This document shows, in pieces, positions 14,400-22,311 of a stretch of 28,201 bases of DNA (the first letter of the stretch is position 1; each line of letters starts with the position of its first letter). Source of the stretch: a virus. The stretch covers positions 1 to 28,201 of IMG/VR virus record IMGVR_UViG_3300032241_002207, one strand, 5' to 3'. The translations under genes and the position numbers were made by a program. Under the pieces are notes generated by a model that ran no database searches, was not told the origin of the DNA, and saw only the letters and a list, made by a program, of their open reading frames with translations.

Positions 14400-15170
14400 A
14401 TGAACATTGTAATTGCAGGGTATGGCTTTGTAGGCAAAGCTGTAGCAAATTCCTTAAAAGATAAAAATACACTACATATTGTTGATCCTAAGTATAATAC
14501 TAATAGGATTACAGATTTTCCTTCAGCAGATGGTGTTATCGTCTGTGTAGGAACTCCTATGGGTAAAGGCGGAGACTGCGATATCAGTCAACTGGACTCG
14601 GTGCTTTACGACATGCCATATGGTACTCCAGTATTGATTAAATCAACTGTGCCGCCAGACTACTTGGAGAATCTTATTGCCAAGTATCCAGATAACGATA
14701 TCTGTTATAGTCCAGAATTTCTTCGGGCTGTTAGTGCCGACGAAGATTTTTTAAATCAGACCTATATGGTTATTGGTGGAGAAGATTATAAATTCTGGCA
14801 AGAGTTATTTGAAGAAAGTTTGCCTTTCTGCAAAGATTACCTAAATACCACTATTGCAGAAGCCAGTATGATCAAATATACTGCTAATTGTTTTCTCAGT
14901 ATTAAAGTAGCATTTTTTAATCAGCTATATGATATGTGCCAACTGAACGGTGCAGACTATGACACTGTTAGACAAGTATTATCATTTGATAATAGGATTG
15001 GTCATAGCCATATGCAGGTTCCAGGCCCCGATGGTAGTCGTGGATACGGCGGTGCATGCTTTCCTAAGGACACAAATGCGTTTGTAAACTACAGTGACCG
15101 CCTAAATACCAATGTTAGTATTTTAGAATCCACAATAAAATACAATAAAAAGATAAGAAAAAACCCTTGA
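14400..15170 (+). CDS. Short UDP-glucose/GDP-mannose dehydrogenase-like protein (256 aa)
   Basis: I use the ATG at 14400, since the alternative TTG at 14388 lies inside gene 43. N-terminal Rossmann fold with GYGFVG at residues 7-12 and VCVGTPMG; the middle has KSTVPP, CYSPEFLRA, and K159 in MIKYTANCF; GGACFPKD holds C220, matching the catalytic Cys of the GGxCxPKD motif. The family oxidises UDP-glucose to UDP-glucuronate with two NAD+. It is much shorter than cellular enzymes (about 390-430 aa): the C-terminal sugar-nucleotide-binding domain is missing, so the substrate and oligomer may differ. It sits between polymerase and clamp genes, an odd place for sugar metabolism. Its stop codon lies within the -35 box of the next promoter. 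Confidence 0.85.
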   Translation: MNIVIAGYGFVGKAVANSLKDKNTLHIVDPKYNTNRITDFPSADGVIVCVGTPMGKGGDCDISQLDSVLYDMPYGTPVLIKSTVPPDYLENLIAKYPDNDICYSPEFLRAVSADEDFLNQTYMVIGGEDYKFWQELFEESLPFCKDYLNTTIAEASMIKYTANCFLSIKVAFFNQLYDMCQLNGADYDTVRQVLSFDNRIGHSHMQVPGPDGSRGYGGACFPKDTNAFVNYSDRLNTNVSILESTIKYNKKIRKNP

Positions 15171-15195
15171 CAACACTAAAAAATCTAAGTACAAT
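15167..15195 (+). promoter_or_regulatory. Sigma70-type promoter for gene 45
   Basis: Consensus TTGACA at 15167-15172, a 17-base spacer and TACAAT at 15190-15195 precede the clamp gene by 21 bases. The -35 overlaps the TGA stop of the preceding gene. Architecture equals the promoters at 11338 and 24044. Confidence 0.85.
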
Positions 15196-15216
15196 CAACT
15201 ATAAAGGAATATTACC

Positions 15217-15948
15217 ATGAAAGACTTTTTACAAGACCTCGTAGCACATACACACAGTTTGGGATTTTTGCCTCTGGTAAAAGTTTCAGCAACTAACAAA
15301 GAAGTTGCAATTGAATCTTTAGCTGAGGATCGTTCAGTTATCCTTAATGCTAAGTCTAAAGAAACAGTAGACGGTTTCGAAGGCGTATTTGGTATGCCTA
15401 ATCTTAACAAGTTGGATATTATTTTGAAGTGTCCAGAATACAAGGAAAACTTTACTATCAATGTTGTTCGTCAAGAACGTAATGGAGAAGAAGTTCCAAC
15501 AGGCTTGCACTTCCAGAACGGAGCAGGCGACTTTGAAAATGATTATCGCTTTATGAATCAAGATATCATCAATGAAAAGATGAAATCGGTCAAGTTTAAA
15601 GGTGCTAACTGGGATATCGAGTTCGAGCCAACTATGGCTAGTATCCAGCGCTTTAAATTCCAAAGTGCTGTACACAGTGAAGAACAAACATTTCAAGTGA
15701 CTACTAAAGATGGTAATTTGATCTTCAGCTTTGGCGATGCAAGCACACACGCTGGCAACTTTGTTTTCCAATCAGGTGTTAATGGAAAACTGAAACAGTC
15801 ATGGTCATGGCCTGTCACACAAGTTCAAAGCATCCTGAATCTAACTGGCGACAAGACTATGCGTATTGCAGATGCAGGCGCATTGCAAATTACTGTAGAC
15901 AGCGGTATTACAGAATACGAATACATCCTACCAGCACAATCTAAATAA
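15217..15948 (+). CDS. 45: Sliding clamp, T4 gp45 type (243 aa)
   Basis: DNA polymerase processivity factor; in T4 it is a trimeric ring that also activates late transcription. The length fits (T4 gp45 is 228 aa). The segment FEGVFGMPNLNKLDIILKCP matches a conserved part I recall from T4-like clamp proteins of aquatic phages (F-x-GVFG-x-x-N-L-x-K-L). The two-domain beta-rich layout and acidic character fit a clamp. AAGGA lies about ten bases before the ATG, and a consensus promoter precedes it. Clamp and polymerase are separated only by the dehydrogenase gene. The dpdA-like gene starts at its stop codon (TAATG), so both are co-expressed. Confidence 0.85.
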   Translation: MKDFLQDLVAHTHSLGFLPLVKVSATNKEVAIESLAEDRSVILNAKSKETVDGFEGVFGMPNLNKLDIILKCPEYKENFTINVVRQERNGEEVPTGLHFQNGAGDFENDYRFMNQDIINEKMKSVKFKGANWDIEFEPTMASIQRFKFQSAVHSEEQTFQVTTKDGNLIFSFGDASTHAGNFVFQSGVNGKLKQSWSWPVTQVQSILNLTGDKTMRIADAGALQITVDSGITEYEYILPAQSK

Positions 15949-17654
15949 TGAACAAGAATCTGACAGCCACACAGAACGATTATGCGTACTTCCTGCCGGC
16001 AACGTCAGGTTTTTATAGTACATATATAGGTAAACAGCGTCACAGCAACTATGTAGACCCTGCACGTATTCCTGCTAGCTTTGGTCCTCTAGGTATTGAA
16101 GCAATGAATTACTTGAACCCTAATGCGGCATTTTATTTCGATCATTGTTTGTATTCAGCAGGACATGCTAATTTAGATCTATCAAAACCAGATCCTAGTG
16201 AGGATATGTTTCGTAATCGTGATAGATCTACCAGCTGGGTGTTAGGTGACTCGGGCGGATTCCAAATTGGTAAAGGTGTATGGGCCGGAGAATGGAGAGA
16301 TCCTAATGGTCCTGAAGTTGCAGCCAAGTGGGCAGAAGTTCGTGCTAAAGGTGTTGAACTAGTTCCGCAACTACATCCAACAGGCGATCCTAAAACAGAT
16401 AAGAATGGCAATCCTAAGTATACTAAGATTGATCATGTAAAGAACTATCAAGCACTATTAGATGCTGCACAAAAGAAACGTGAACAAGTACTGGCATGGA
16501 TGGATGCTTTAATGGATTACGGAATGGTGCTTGATATTCCTGCATGGGTAGAACGTAGTCCTGTAGGAAAGGCTGCTACAGGTATTGCTTCGTATGATCA
16601 AGCTGTTGATGCTACCAAGTACAATAATGAATATTTCATTAAACATCGTACAGGTGCATGCAAGTTCTTAAATGTGTTGCAAGGTGAAAATCATGCACAA
16701 GCAGAAGATTGGTATCAAAAGATGAAAGACTTTTGTGATCCAAATATCTATGGCGACAAAGCATTTAACGGTTGGGCCATGGGTGGACAAAATATGTGTG
16801 ATGTTGAACTAACATTACGCAGACTAGTGGCATTGAAGTTTGATGGACTTCTTGAAAAAGGTCATCAAGACTGGATGCACTTCTTGGGCACCTCTAAACT
16901 AGAATGGGCATTATTATTAACCGATATTCAACGTGCTATTAGGAAGTATCATAATGAAAACTTTACCATATCTTTTGACTGCGCCTCACCGTTTTTGGCA
17001 ACTGCAAACGGACAAATCTATGTCCAAACAGAAATCAAAGATAGAGAAAAATGGCTCTACCGCATGTTGCCCAGCCTTGACAACAAGAAATATGCCAAAG
17101 ATACTAGACTATTCCAAGATGCGGTAGTACAAGACAGACACTTTGAGTCATTTACTACAAGCCCTATTATGGATGGTGTAGAAGTTAACAAGATTTGTAT
17201 CTACGGCCCCGGCGATCTAAACAAGATTGGCAAGGAAGGCAAGACATCGTGGGACAGTTTCACCTATGCTATTATGATGGGCCATAATGTTTGGTTACAT
17301 TTGAATAGTGTTCAAGAAGCTAATCGTCAATATGATGCTGGCCTGTGTCCTGCTATGTTAGTAGATGAAAAATTTGAAAGAATCTACTTCCGTGATGTAG
17401 TTGATGCTATCTTTAGTGCTCCAGATCGAGAAACTGCTATTGCTATTATTGATAGTTTTGATAAGTTCTGGCAGGCTATTCCTGGAACACGTGGCTATAC
17501 TGGCAAACGTACAGTTAATGCTAGTACCAAATTCTTCGAATTGTTTGAAGAGGTAGATGAATCTAGTGTACAATCTGAAGATGAAGTTGATTTTGACAAA
17601 TCAGCAATTGATAAACTGGACGCATTAGAGGCAAGCGTACATGACATTACCTGA
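15948..17654 (+). CDS. dpdA: DpdA-like TGT-fold DNA guanine transglycosylase (568 aa)
   Basis: Member of the tRNA-guanine transglycosylase superfamily. VLGDSGGFQIG contains D101-SGGFQ, the general acid/base motif of TGT. FLNVLQGE matches the VQG strand, GWAMGGQN the substrate-binding glycine loop, and ISFDCASPF holds D344, aligned with the TGT nucleophile in FDC-x-x-P. The CxCxxC zinc site of tRNA enzymes is not seen after D344, and the protein is longer than bacterial TGT (about 375 aa). Phage DpdA proteins swap guanine in DNA for a 7-deazaguanine such as preQ0, which blocks restriction enzymes. folE, queE and a QueD-like gene downstream supply the pathway context. The end is acidic and may be disordered. 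The next gene overlaps by 14 bases. Confidence 0.85.
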   Translation: MNKNLTATQNDYAYFLPATSGFYSTYIGKQRHSNYVDPARIPASFGPLGIEAMNYLNPNAAFYFDHCLYSAGHANLDLSKPDPSEDMFRNRDRSTSWVLGDSGGFQIGKGVWAGEWRDPNGPEVAAKWAEVRAKGVELVPQLHPTGDPKTDKNGNPKYTKIDHVKNYQALLDAAQKKREQVLAWMDALMDYGMVLDIPAWVERSPVGKAATGIASYDQAVDATKYNNEYFIKHRTGACKFLNVLQGENHAQAEDWYQKMKDFCDPNIYGDKAFNGWAMGGQNMCDVELTLRRLVALKFDGLLEKGHQDWMHFLGTSKLEWALLLTDIQRAIRKYHNENFTISFDCASPFLATANGQIYVQTEIKDREKWLYRMLPSLDNKKYAKDTRLFQDAVVQDRHFESFTTSPIMDGVEVNKICIYGPGDLNKIGKEGKTSWDSFTYAIMMGHNVWLHLNSVQEANRQYDAGLCPAMLVDEKFERIYFRDVVDAIFSAPDRETAIAIIDSFDKFWQAIPGTRGYTGKRTVNASTKFFELFEEVDESSVQSEDEVDFDKSAIDKLDALEASVHDIT

Positions 17655-17901
17655 CGAAAGATTTAGAAGTATACAGCGAACTGAGGAGTTTTTGCAAGAC
17701 CTAATGAATCCTCAAAAAACTCCACGTATTCCAAAAGAAATCCGTGAACAAGCTCGCTGGTGCTTACGTCATTATCCTAGCTATCATAATTTAAAAGAAT
17801 TAGAACGTGCGGCTCCGGAGGTTGTGCAAGAACAAATGGAAGATGTACAACGTATGATCAAGTATTGGGAAGAAGGAAAGAGGTTTACAAATGAAAACTA
17901 G
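17641..17901 (+). CDS. Small conserved protein resembling the BPSL0761 family (86 aa)
   Basis: GAGG lies 10 bases upstream of the ATG, which is inside the end of dpdA. The sequence MTLPDERFRSIQRTEEFL, then PRIPKEIREQARWCLRHYPS, resembles a small family of unknown function (BPSL0761) that I recall from betaproteobacteria and prophages: an N-terminal PDER motif and a C-terminal RxxARxxLRHYP motif. It is mainly helical and basic in the middle. There is no enzymatic motif. It overlaps the following oxidoreductase by 11 bases. The family name is from memory and should be treated as moderate. Confidence 0.7.
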   Translation: MTLPDERFRSIQRTEEFLQDLMNPQKTPRIPKEIREQARWCLRHYPSYHNLKELERAAPEVVQEQMEDVQRMIKYWEEGKRFTNEN

Positions 17902-18772
17902 TCTTGTTGTTGGCTTAGGTATCGGCAATCTATACGCAAAGGTATTAGAGCAACTCGGTCACGGTGTTATCACTGTAGATAAAGATCCTAGTAAAGGTGC
18001 AGATTTTGAAACTGTAGATACAGCCATTATTAAATATGGCTTATTTGATACTGTACATATCTGTACTCCGAATTTTACACATTTCGAACTTGCAGCCAAA
18101 GTAGCACCAGTTAGTAAAATTGTGTTTATTGAAAAACCAGGTGTTGCTACTAGCCTTACTTGGAAACAACTGGTAGAAACATTTCCTAAAACACGATTCA
18201 TGATGGTTAAAAACAACATGTGGCGTAGTAATATCGGGGATCTTAAAGAGTTAGCAACTAGAGCAAAAACTGTTAATATTGAATGGACTAGAAAGAATTG
18301 TGTTCCTAGTCCAGGAAGTTGGTTTACTACACGCAAACTAGCATTTGGCGGAGTTAGCCGTGATCTAATGCCTCACTTATTAAGTTTATACATTGCATTA
18401 AATCAAGATTGGCATAATAAAACTACTACAGAAAAGTTTGCTCTCCAAGTATGGCGTTTAACTGATATTGATAGCACAGAATACGGCACTGTCAACCCAA
18501 ACGGTACATATGATGTTGATGATTTATGTACAATAACATTTAGCAATAAGTGGAAATGTGTGGCTAATTGGCGCAATAACTTGTATGATAAAAGTACCAT
18601 TGACTTTGTCATGGAAGACAACAGTATAGAAACATTTGAATTAGGGTGGTGCCCCGAAGATGCTTATAAGAACATGATCGAGGATGCTATAGATAATATA
18701 AACAATTATGTTTTCTGGTTAGAACAATACGATATAGATACTTGGATTCACGAACAAATAGAAAACTTATGA
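17891..18772 (+). CDS. Gfo/Idh/MocA-family NAD(P)-dependent oxidoreductase (293 aa)
   Basis: AGAGG precedes the ATG. The N-terminal Rossmann fold shows VVGLGIGNLYAKVL (G8-x-G10 pattern), a VHICTPN strand and turn, and E81-K82-P83-G, the EKP signature whose Lys acts in catalysis in this family. These enzymes usually oxidise or reduce sugars or nucleotide sugars. The C-terminal alpha/beta half (about 125-290) carries AFGGVSRDLMPHLLSLYI, corresponding to the GG-x-x-x-D-x-x-x-H catalytic segment; here the spacing is compatible, with D near 157 and H near 161. Its stop overlaps the next gene's ATG (ATGA), so the two oxidoreductases are coupled. A sugar-related role is inferred. Confidence 0.8.
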   Translation: MKTSLVVGLGIGNLYAKVLEQLGHGVITVDKDPSKGADFETVDTAIIKYGLFDTVHICTPNFTHFELAAKVAPVSKIVFIEKPGVATSLTWKQLVETFPKTRFMMVKNNMWRSNIGDLKELATRAKTVNIEWTRKNCVPSPGSWFTTRKLAFGGVSRDLMPHLLSLYIALNQDWHNKTTTEKFALQVWRLTDIDSTEYGTVNPNGTYDVDDLCTITFSNKWKCVANWRNNLYDKSTIDFVMEDNSIETFELGWCPEDAYKNMIEDAIDNINNYVFWLEQYDIDTWIHEQIENL

Positions 18773-19674
18773 GAACTAGAATTTTATACACCACAGGCGA
18801 TGGTAATTTTGTAGAAACTGGTTGGGATAAACCTGAACCTAGTCCGACTGAAATTGAAGTAAAAGCCTTAATGACCGGTGTTTGTCGTAGCGACATTGAT
18901 ATGATGGTAGGTGAGTTTGGTCCGTTACCATTGGAAATGAGTGGACACGAAGGTATTGGACAAGTCACTAAAGTAGGTGCTAGTGTAGAAGGAGTACAAG
19001 TCGGAGACTATGTTGCTACACGCGGGGAGCCTGCCTATTCGGATTACTACAATGTAAAACCTTTTGAATATGTGCGTATACCTGAAGCACATCCCCGTTA
19101 TATTTTAGAACCGGTAGCTTGTGGTATTAATCTTATTGAGCAGGCCAAAACATATTTGCAAGACCGTCAGGGCAGGCACGACGATAATCGTATGCTTATT
19201 ATTGGTAGTGGATTTCTTGCATGGGTCGCTTATCATACAATGCGTTTAAATGGTTATATCTTCCATGTAGATGTACTAGGGCACAGCAATCAAAAACTAT
19301 GGGGTAATAAGTTGTTGTCTAATACTATTGCAAACTACGATGTAGTTGTTGATCTTAGTGGAAATTATGAACTAGGTACACAGATTAACCTAAATAATAA
19401 TGCAGTAATTGTAGACGGTGTCGGTAAAGCTGTATCAAAACAAGAAGCACAGGCTCAACTTTGGAAAAGTGTTACTACTATAAAGCCCAGTCCACGCAAT
19501 CCTAAGTTTATTGATTGCATGCACATGGCAAGATATTGGATTGAAAACGGTTATCTAGAGGTTGACAGTTTCTGGACACGATCGTATAATCGTACTACTG
19601 AGTGGCAACAAGCGTTTGCGGATGGTATGGATCGTCCAAGCGGTTATAGCCGAGGTTATATCAAATGGGACTAA
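18769..19674 (+). CDS. Zinc-type alcohol dehydrogenase (MDR) family protein (301 aa)
   Basis: ATG at 18769, overlapping the preceding stop by four bases; the upstream TTG at 18742 is not needed. The GroES-like N-terminal domain has GVCRSD (C39, D42), and GHEGIGQVTKVG with H60-E61, the catalytic zinc ligands of medium-chain dehydrogenases. ILEPVACGINLIEQA matches the segment holding the third zinc region. The nucleotide-binding half is shortened, with a degenerate IIGSGFLAW in place of GxGxxG, and the total is about 40-50 residues below typical size. Activity is therefore plausible but not certain. The partner gene upstream is a Gfo/Idh oxidoreductase; a joint role in making a sugar or polyol is inferred. 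Confidence 0.8.
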   Translation: MRTRILYTTGDGNFVETGWDKPEPSPTEIEVKALMTGVCRSDIDMMVGEFGPLPLEMSGHEGIGQVTKVGASVEGVQVGDYVATRGEPAYSDYYNVKPFEYVRIPEAHPRYILEPVACGINLIEQAKTYLQDRQGRHDDNRMLIIGSGFLAWVAYHTMRLNGYIFHVDVLGHSNQKLWGNKLLSNTIANYDVVVDLSGNYELGTQINLNNNAVIVDGVGKAVSKQEAQAQLWKSVTTIKPSPRNPKFIDCMHMARYWIENGYLEVDSFWTRSYNRTTEWQQAFADGMDRPSGYSRGYIKWD

Positions 19675-20207
19675 ACACTGAAGAACGGCAAAATGTCGTT
19701 TACTTTACAGGTTATGAAGTCGAGCATACTCGTTGTTACGGTATGAAAACATTGTTTGTAGTAGGAACTCCTCCATTAGAAGAGATTCTGCAACAGGCAA
19801 ATCGAGATATTGAGATTAAACACATCTACTTTGGTACTAGCCAAAGTTTTAATCCTAACGATATTACATTTGAAGAATATCGTGCTTGGGATGAAGTAAT
19901 CCTTGGTTGTCTTAAAGAAGACTATTGGGTTACTTTAGACTTTGATGTCAAACATGTAGAAGGAGTACTTGAATCTGGATATAATGAATATCCAAGATTT
20001 GTACCGATGATTAGTGTTAAGTTACCTTACATTAATCAATTTAACTATAACGCCACGCTTAAACTGGACGACCTCACGTGGGGCAAGACTAATCCAGGTG
20101 TGTGGACTCATCAACTACACGATCTTATGACCAAGGATACTTATACCTATTGGGATCAATACACACAGGACACACCAACATGGCCACAAGAATCAAACGA
20201 TCTGTAA
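19665..20207 (+). CDS. Conserved phage protein of unknown function (180 aa)
   Basis: GAGG lies about nine bases before the ATG, which overlaps the end of the dehydrogenase gene by ten bases. Well-formed alpha/beta protein with hydrophobic strands (KTLFVVG, HIYFGTSQSF, YWVTLDFDVKHVEGV) and an extended FVPMISVKLPYI and NATLKLDD section. I recall similar proteins in other T4-like phages near 7-deazaguanine genes, which hints at a link with DNA modification, but no domain or catalytic motif is recognised. The C-terminus is acidic and Thr/Trp-rich. It shares 28 bases with the HNH gene. Confidence 0.75.
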   Translation: MGLNTEERQNVVYFTGYEVEHTRCYGMKTLFVVGTPPLEEILQQANRDIEIKHIYFGTSQSFNPNDITFEEYRAWDEVILGCLKEDYWVTLDFDVKHVEGVLESGYNEYPRFVPMISVKLPYINQFNYNATLKLDDLTWGKTNPGVWTHQLHDLMTKDTYTYWDQYTQDTPTWPQESNDL

Positions 20208-20608
20208 TCAATAATTATGCTCCGTTGTGTGCATTGCCCGGATGCACTAACAGAGCTAGTTATCACAATGCCGGTAAAAAACTAAACGGATCATTAACAG
20301 CTAAATGGAAGATGTTTTGTACTGCACATCGTACTACTAGAAAACACGAAGTTGATCATTGGAAAATATCACAAAAATGTTCTAACAAAGATGCACACCA
20401 TGGATTTGCATGTACAGCAACTATTTTGTTTCCAGAACAATTAGATGTTAATCATATAGACGGAGATCGGCATAATAACGATCCAACAAATTTAGAATGT
20501 CTTTGCAGAAATTGTCATGTGTCAGTAACAAAGCAAAACGGACATCACTTGACTAGATATGTAAACGAAGTTCCATTAAACAATACACTTTTTGAACAAT
20601 CAGTATGA
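20180..20608 (+). CDS. HNH endonuclease (142 aa)
   Basis: I chose the ATG at 20180 (MATRIKRSV), which has AGGA upstream; the longer frame from 20102 would overlap the previous gene by over 100 bases. The C-terminal HNH motif is clear: LDVNHIDGDRHNNDPTNLEC with H92, the Asn of DPTNLE, and H113 in CRNCHVSV. C109-x2-C112 forms part of a structural zinc site, with C17/C22 and C47 possibly forming another. The ending KQNGHH fits the final helix. HNH proteins cut DNA as homing, restriction or packaging nucleases. Here it is translated inside an operon of modification genes and ends in an ATGA overlap with the QueD-like gene, so it is not an obvious free-standing homing insertion. Confidence 0.85.
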   Translation: MATRIKRSVINNYAPLCALPGCTNRASYHNAGKKLNGSLTAKWKMFCTAHRTTRKHEVDHWKISQKCSNKDAHHGFACTATILFPEQLDVNHIDGDRHNNDPTNLECLCRNCHVSVTKQNGHHLTRYVNEVPLNNTLFEQSV

Positions 20609-20994
20609 ATATTAAACAAGACATTAGACCAAATAAAATGATCTGGGTAACCTTTCAAAAAGAAGGTATGCACAAATACCCAGCAGCCCTTACAGATCCT
20701 AACCTAGCAACAGGAGATGAATATGATGTTAGTTTTCTAGGCTATCCGCATCGTCACATTTTTCATTTCAAAGTATGGATCAGTGTAGTGCATGATGATC
20801 GAGATATTGAGTTCATTCAATTCAAACGATGGTTGCTAAATTTGTACAAAGATAGTATACTAGCGTTAGACTACAAGAGTTGCGAAATGATTTCAAACGA
20901 TTTATATGAAGTCATTTCACAAAAGTATCCAGGCCGTGAGGTATGGATTGAGGTCTCCGAAGACGGAGAAAATGGTTCATTTATTAAGTATTAA
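20605..20994 (+). CDS. QueD-like T-fold protein, divergent (129 aa)
   Basis: Begins at the ATGA overlap with the HNH gene. Layout matches 6-carboxytetrahydropterin synthase: H23 (GMHKYP) with H49-x-H51 (YPHRHIFHFKV) equals the zinc His triad, DRDIEFIQFKRWL matches the G-M-V-x-D-F-x-x-L-K segment, and VSEDGENGSFIKY matches the final V-x-E-T-x-x-N-x-A-x-Y strand with E118. The catalytic Cys expected four residues before the HxH is absent (Leu45), so activity on dihydroneopterin triphosphate is uncertain. QueD converts the FolE product to CPH4, the QueE substrate, and both folE and queE lie downstream. Length fits. The call is structural reasoning by eye; a different T-fold function is possible. 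Confidence 0.6.
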   Translation: MNIKQDIRPNKMIWVTFQKEGMHKYPAALTDPNLATGDEYDVSFLGYPHRHIFHFKVWISVVHDDRDIEFIQFKRWLLNLYKDSILALDYKSCEMISNDLYEVISQKYPGREVWIEVSEDGENGSFIKY

Positions 20995-21011
20995 TATACA
21001 AGGAAGATAGC

Positions 21012-21269
21012 ATGAATAAGAGCTACAAGGACATTAGTTATTTCGAATCTCGTCCTGATATCGTTAAAATCTTTGAGGATCTAGAAGGATTCCTCGATTG
21101 GTGCAAAATGGAGGGTGCTCCGTTTAACGAAGCAGATCTTTATAATCGTGAAAGCTGGCAGTGGCGCAACTTTGACAAGACACGCCGTCCTAAGAAACCA
21201 TGGAACGGTGAACGCAAGCCTTACCTAGGTAAAAATCCACGCTACAACAATGAACATATTTCTAATTGA
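21012..21269 (+). CDS. Conserved small phage protein (85 aa)
   Basis: AAGGA lies eight bases upstream of the ATG. The product is polar, with an acidic N-terminal half (FESRPDIVKIFEDLEGFLDWC), an aromatic NRESWQWRNF section and a basic Pro/Arg/Lys-rich tail (KTRRPKKPWNGERKPYLGKN). I recall this pattern in other T4-like phages without any function. The basic tail could bind nucleic acid. It overlaps the glycosyltransferase gene by 20 bases. Confidence 0.75.
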   Translation: MNKSYKDISYFESRPDIVKIFEDLEGFLDWCKMEGAPFNEADLYNRESWQWRNFDKTRRPKKPWNGERKPYLGKNPRYNNEHISN

Positions 21270-22311
21270 TTTAGAAGCCGTAGACACAAGGTACACGGGT
21301 CAATGGAAGACTCATGTACCTGAGCTATTACGAAAGGCAGGACACAATGTTCAAATTCTATCTGGCCCTGAGGATATTCCTTCAGCCACTACTCCTGGTG
21401 CTTTTCTTAATTTTGGTGGCACCAATATCTATAAGTCTAGTCAAGTTGAACAAATGGGTAGGCTTTTTTGCTCCGGATCAGTACAGCCTGGCGATCACTT
21501 CGTGTTTACCGATGCTTGGCATCCTGGCATCATAAACTTAAAGTATATGAGTGAGTTGCTGGGCATTCCAGTAACAACACATGGCTTATGGCATGCTGGT
21601 AGTTATGATCCTCAAGACTTTCTTGGACGACTAGTTGGTAATAAGCCGTGGGTTAGACACGCAGAAAAAAGTTTCTTTTATGCGTTTGACCATAATTACT
21701 TTGCTACACAATTTCATATTGAAATGTTTTGTAAAAACTTACTAGAATTCACTCCTGCTAAGACACTATACGATACAAAGATTGTGCGTACAGGCTGGCC
21801 TATGGAGTATATGGTGGATACACTTGCTCCATACCAGAACATGCCCAAGCGTGATCTTATTTTGTTTCCACATCGTATTGCACCTGAAAAACAAGTTGAG
21901 ATCTTTAGAGATCTTGCTACGCACTTACCACAGTATGAATTTGTAGTGTGCCAGGACCAACAGCTAACAAAAGATGAATATCATAACTTGTTAGGTGAAG
22001 CCAAGATGGTGTTTAGTGCCAACTTACAAGAAACACTAGGTATTAGTTGCTATGAAGGTGCGGTAGTTGATGCTATTCCCATGGTCCCGGATCGACTAAG
22101 TTATACAGAAATGTATTACGATGGATTTAAATACCCTAGTAAGTGGACTGAAAGTTTTGATGCTTATACAGTTTACAGAGCAGATTTATGTCGTAAAATA
22201 ATGGAACATATGGATAATTACACAACAAGGATTCATATGGTTCAAAAACAAGCAAAGGATCTACATGACCAATTCTTCAGTGCCGTCGGATTACTCGATA
22301 ACATCAAGTGA
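21250..22311 (+). CDS. GT-B fold glycosyltransferase-like protein (353 aa)
   Basis: N-terminal Rossmann-like half begins MNIFLIDLEAV and has VPELLRKAGHNVQIL and FVFTDAWHPGIINL, typical of the acceptor domain. The C-terminal half has KIVRTGWP, LILFPHRIAPEKQVEIFRDL (the family's donor-domain start with the R-x-x-x-E-K motif), YEFVVCQD, and ANLQETLGISCYEGAVVDAI, which matches the E-x7-E motif of GT4-like enzymes (E of QETLG and E of CYEGA). Donor and acceptor are unknown; nucleotide-sugar enzymes upstream (14400, 17891, 18769) may supply the donor. Targets could be DNA bases, virion protein or host surface sugars. It overlaps the next gene by 47 bases. Confidence 0.8.
   Translation: MNIFLIDLEAVDTRYTGQWKTHVPELLRKAGHNVQILSGPEDIPSATTPGAFLNFGGTNIYKSSQVEQMGRLFCSGSVQPGDHFVFTDAWHPGIINLKYMSELLGIPVTTHGLWHAGSYDPQDFLGRLVGNKPWVRHAEKSFFYAFDHNYFATQFHIEMFCKNLLEFTPAKTLYDTKIVRTGWPMEYMVDTLAPYQNMPKRDLILFPHRIAPEKQVEIFRDLATHLPQYEFVVCQDQQLTKDEYHNLLGEAKMVFSANLQETLGISCYEGAVVDAIPMVPDRLSYTEMYYDGFKYPSKWTESFDAYTVYRADLCRKIMEHMDNYTTRIHMVQKQAKDLHDQFFSAVGLLDNIK

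Noticed and set aside
17076-17104. TTGACA with 17-base spacing to GATACT inside dpdA
   Set aside because: The -10 match is weak and the site is in mid-gene with no start nearby; this is expected by chance in an AT-rich sequence.
20102-20179. Longer start for the HNH gene
   Set aside because: It would add an overlap of over 100 bases with the preceding gene and a sequence without zinc or nuclease motifs; the ATG at 20180 has AGGA upstream.
20180-20608. HNH gene as a mobile homing-endonuclease insertion
   Set aside because: It is tied to both neighbours by coding overlaps (28 and 4 bases) and no neighbouring gene is interrupted, which is unlike a recent homing insertion.
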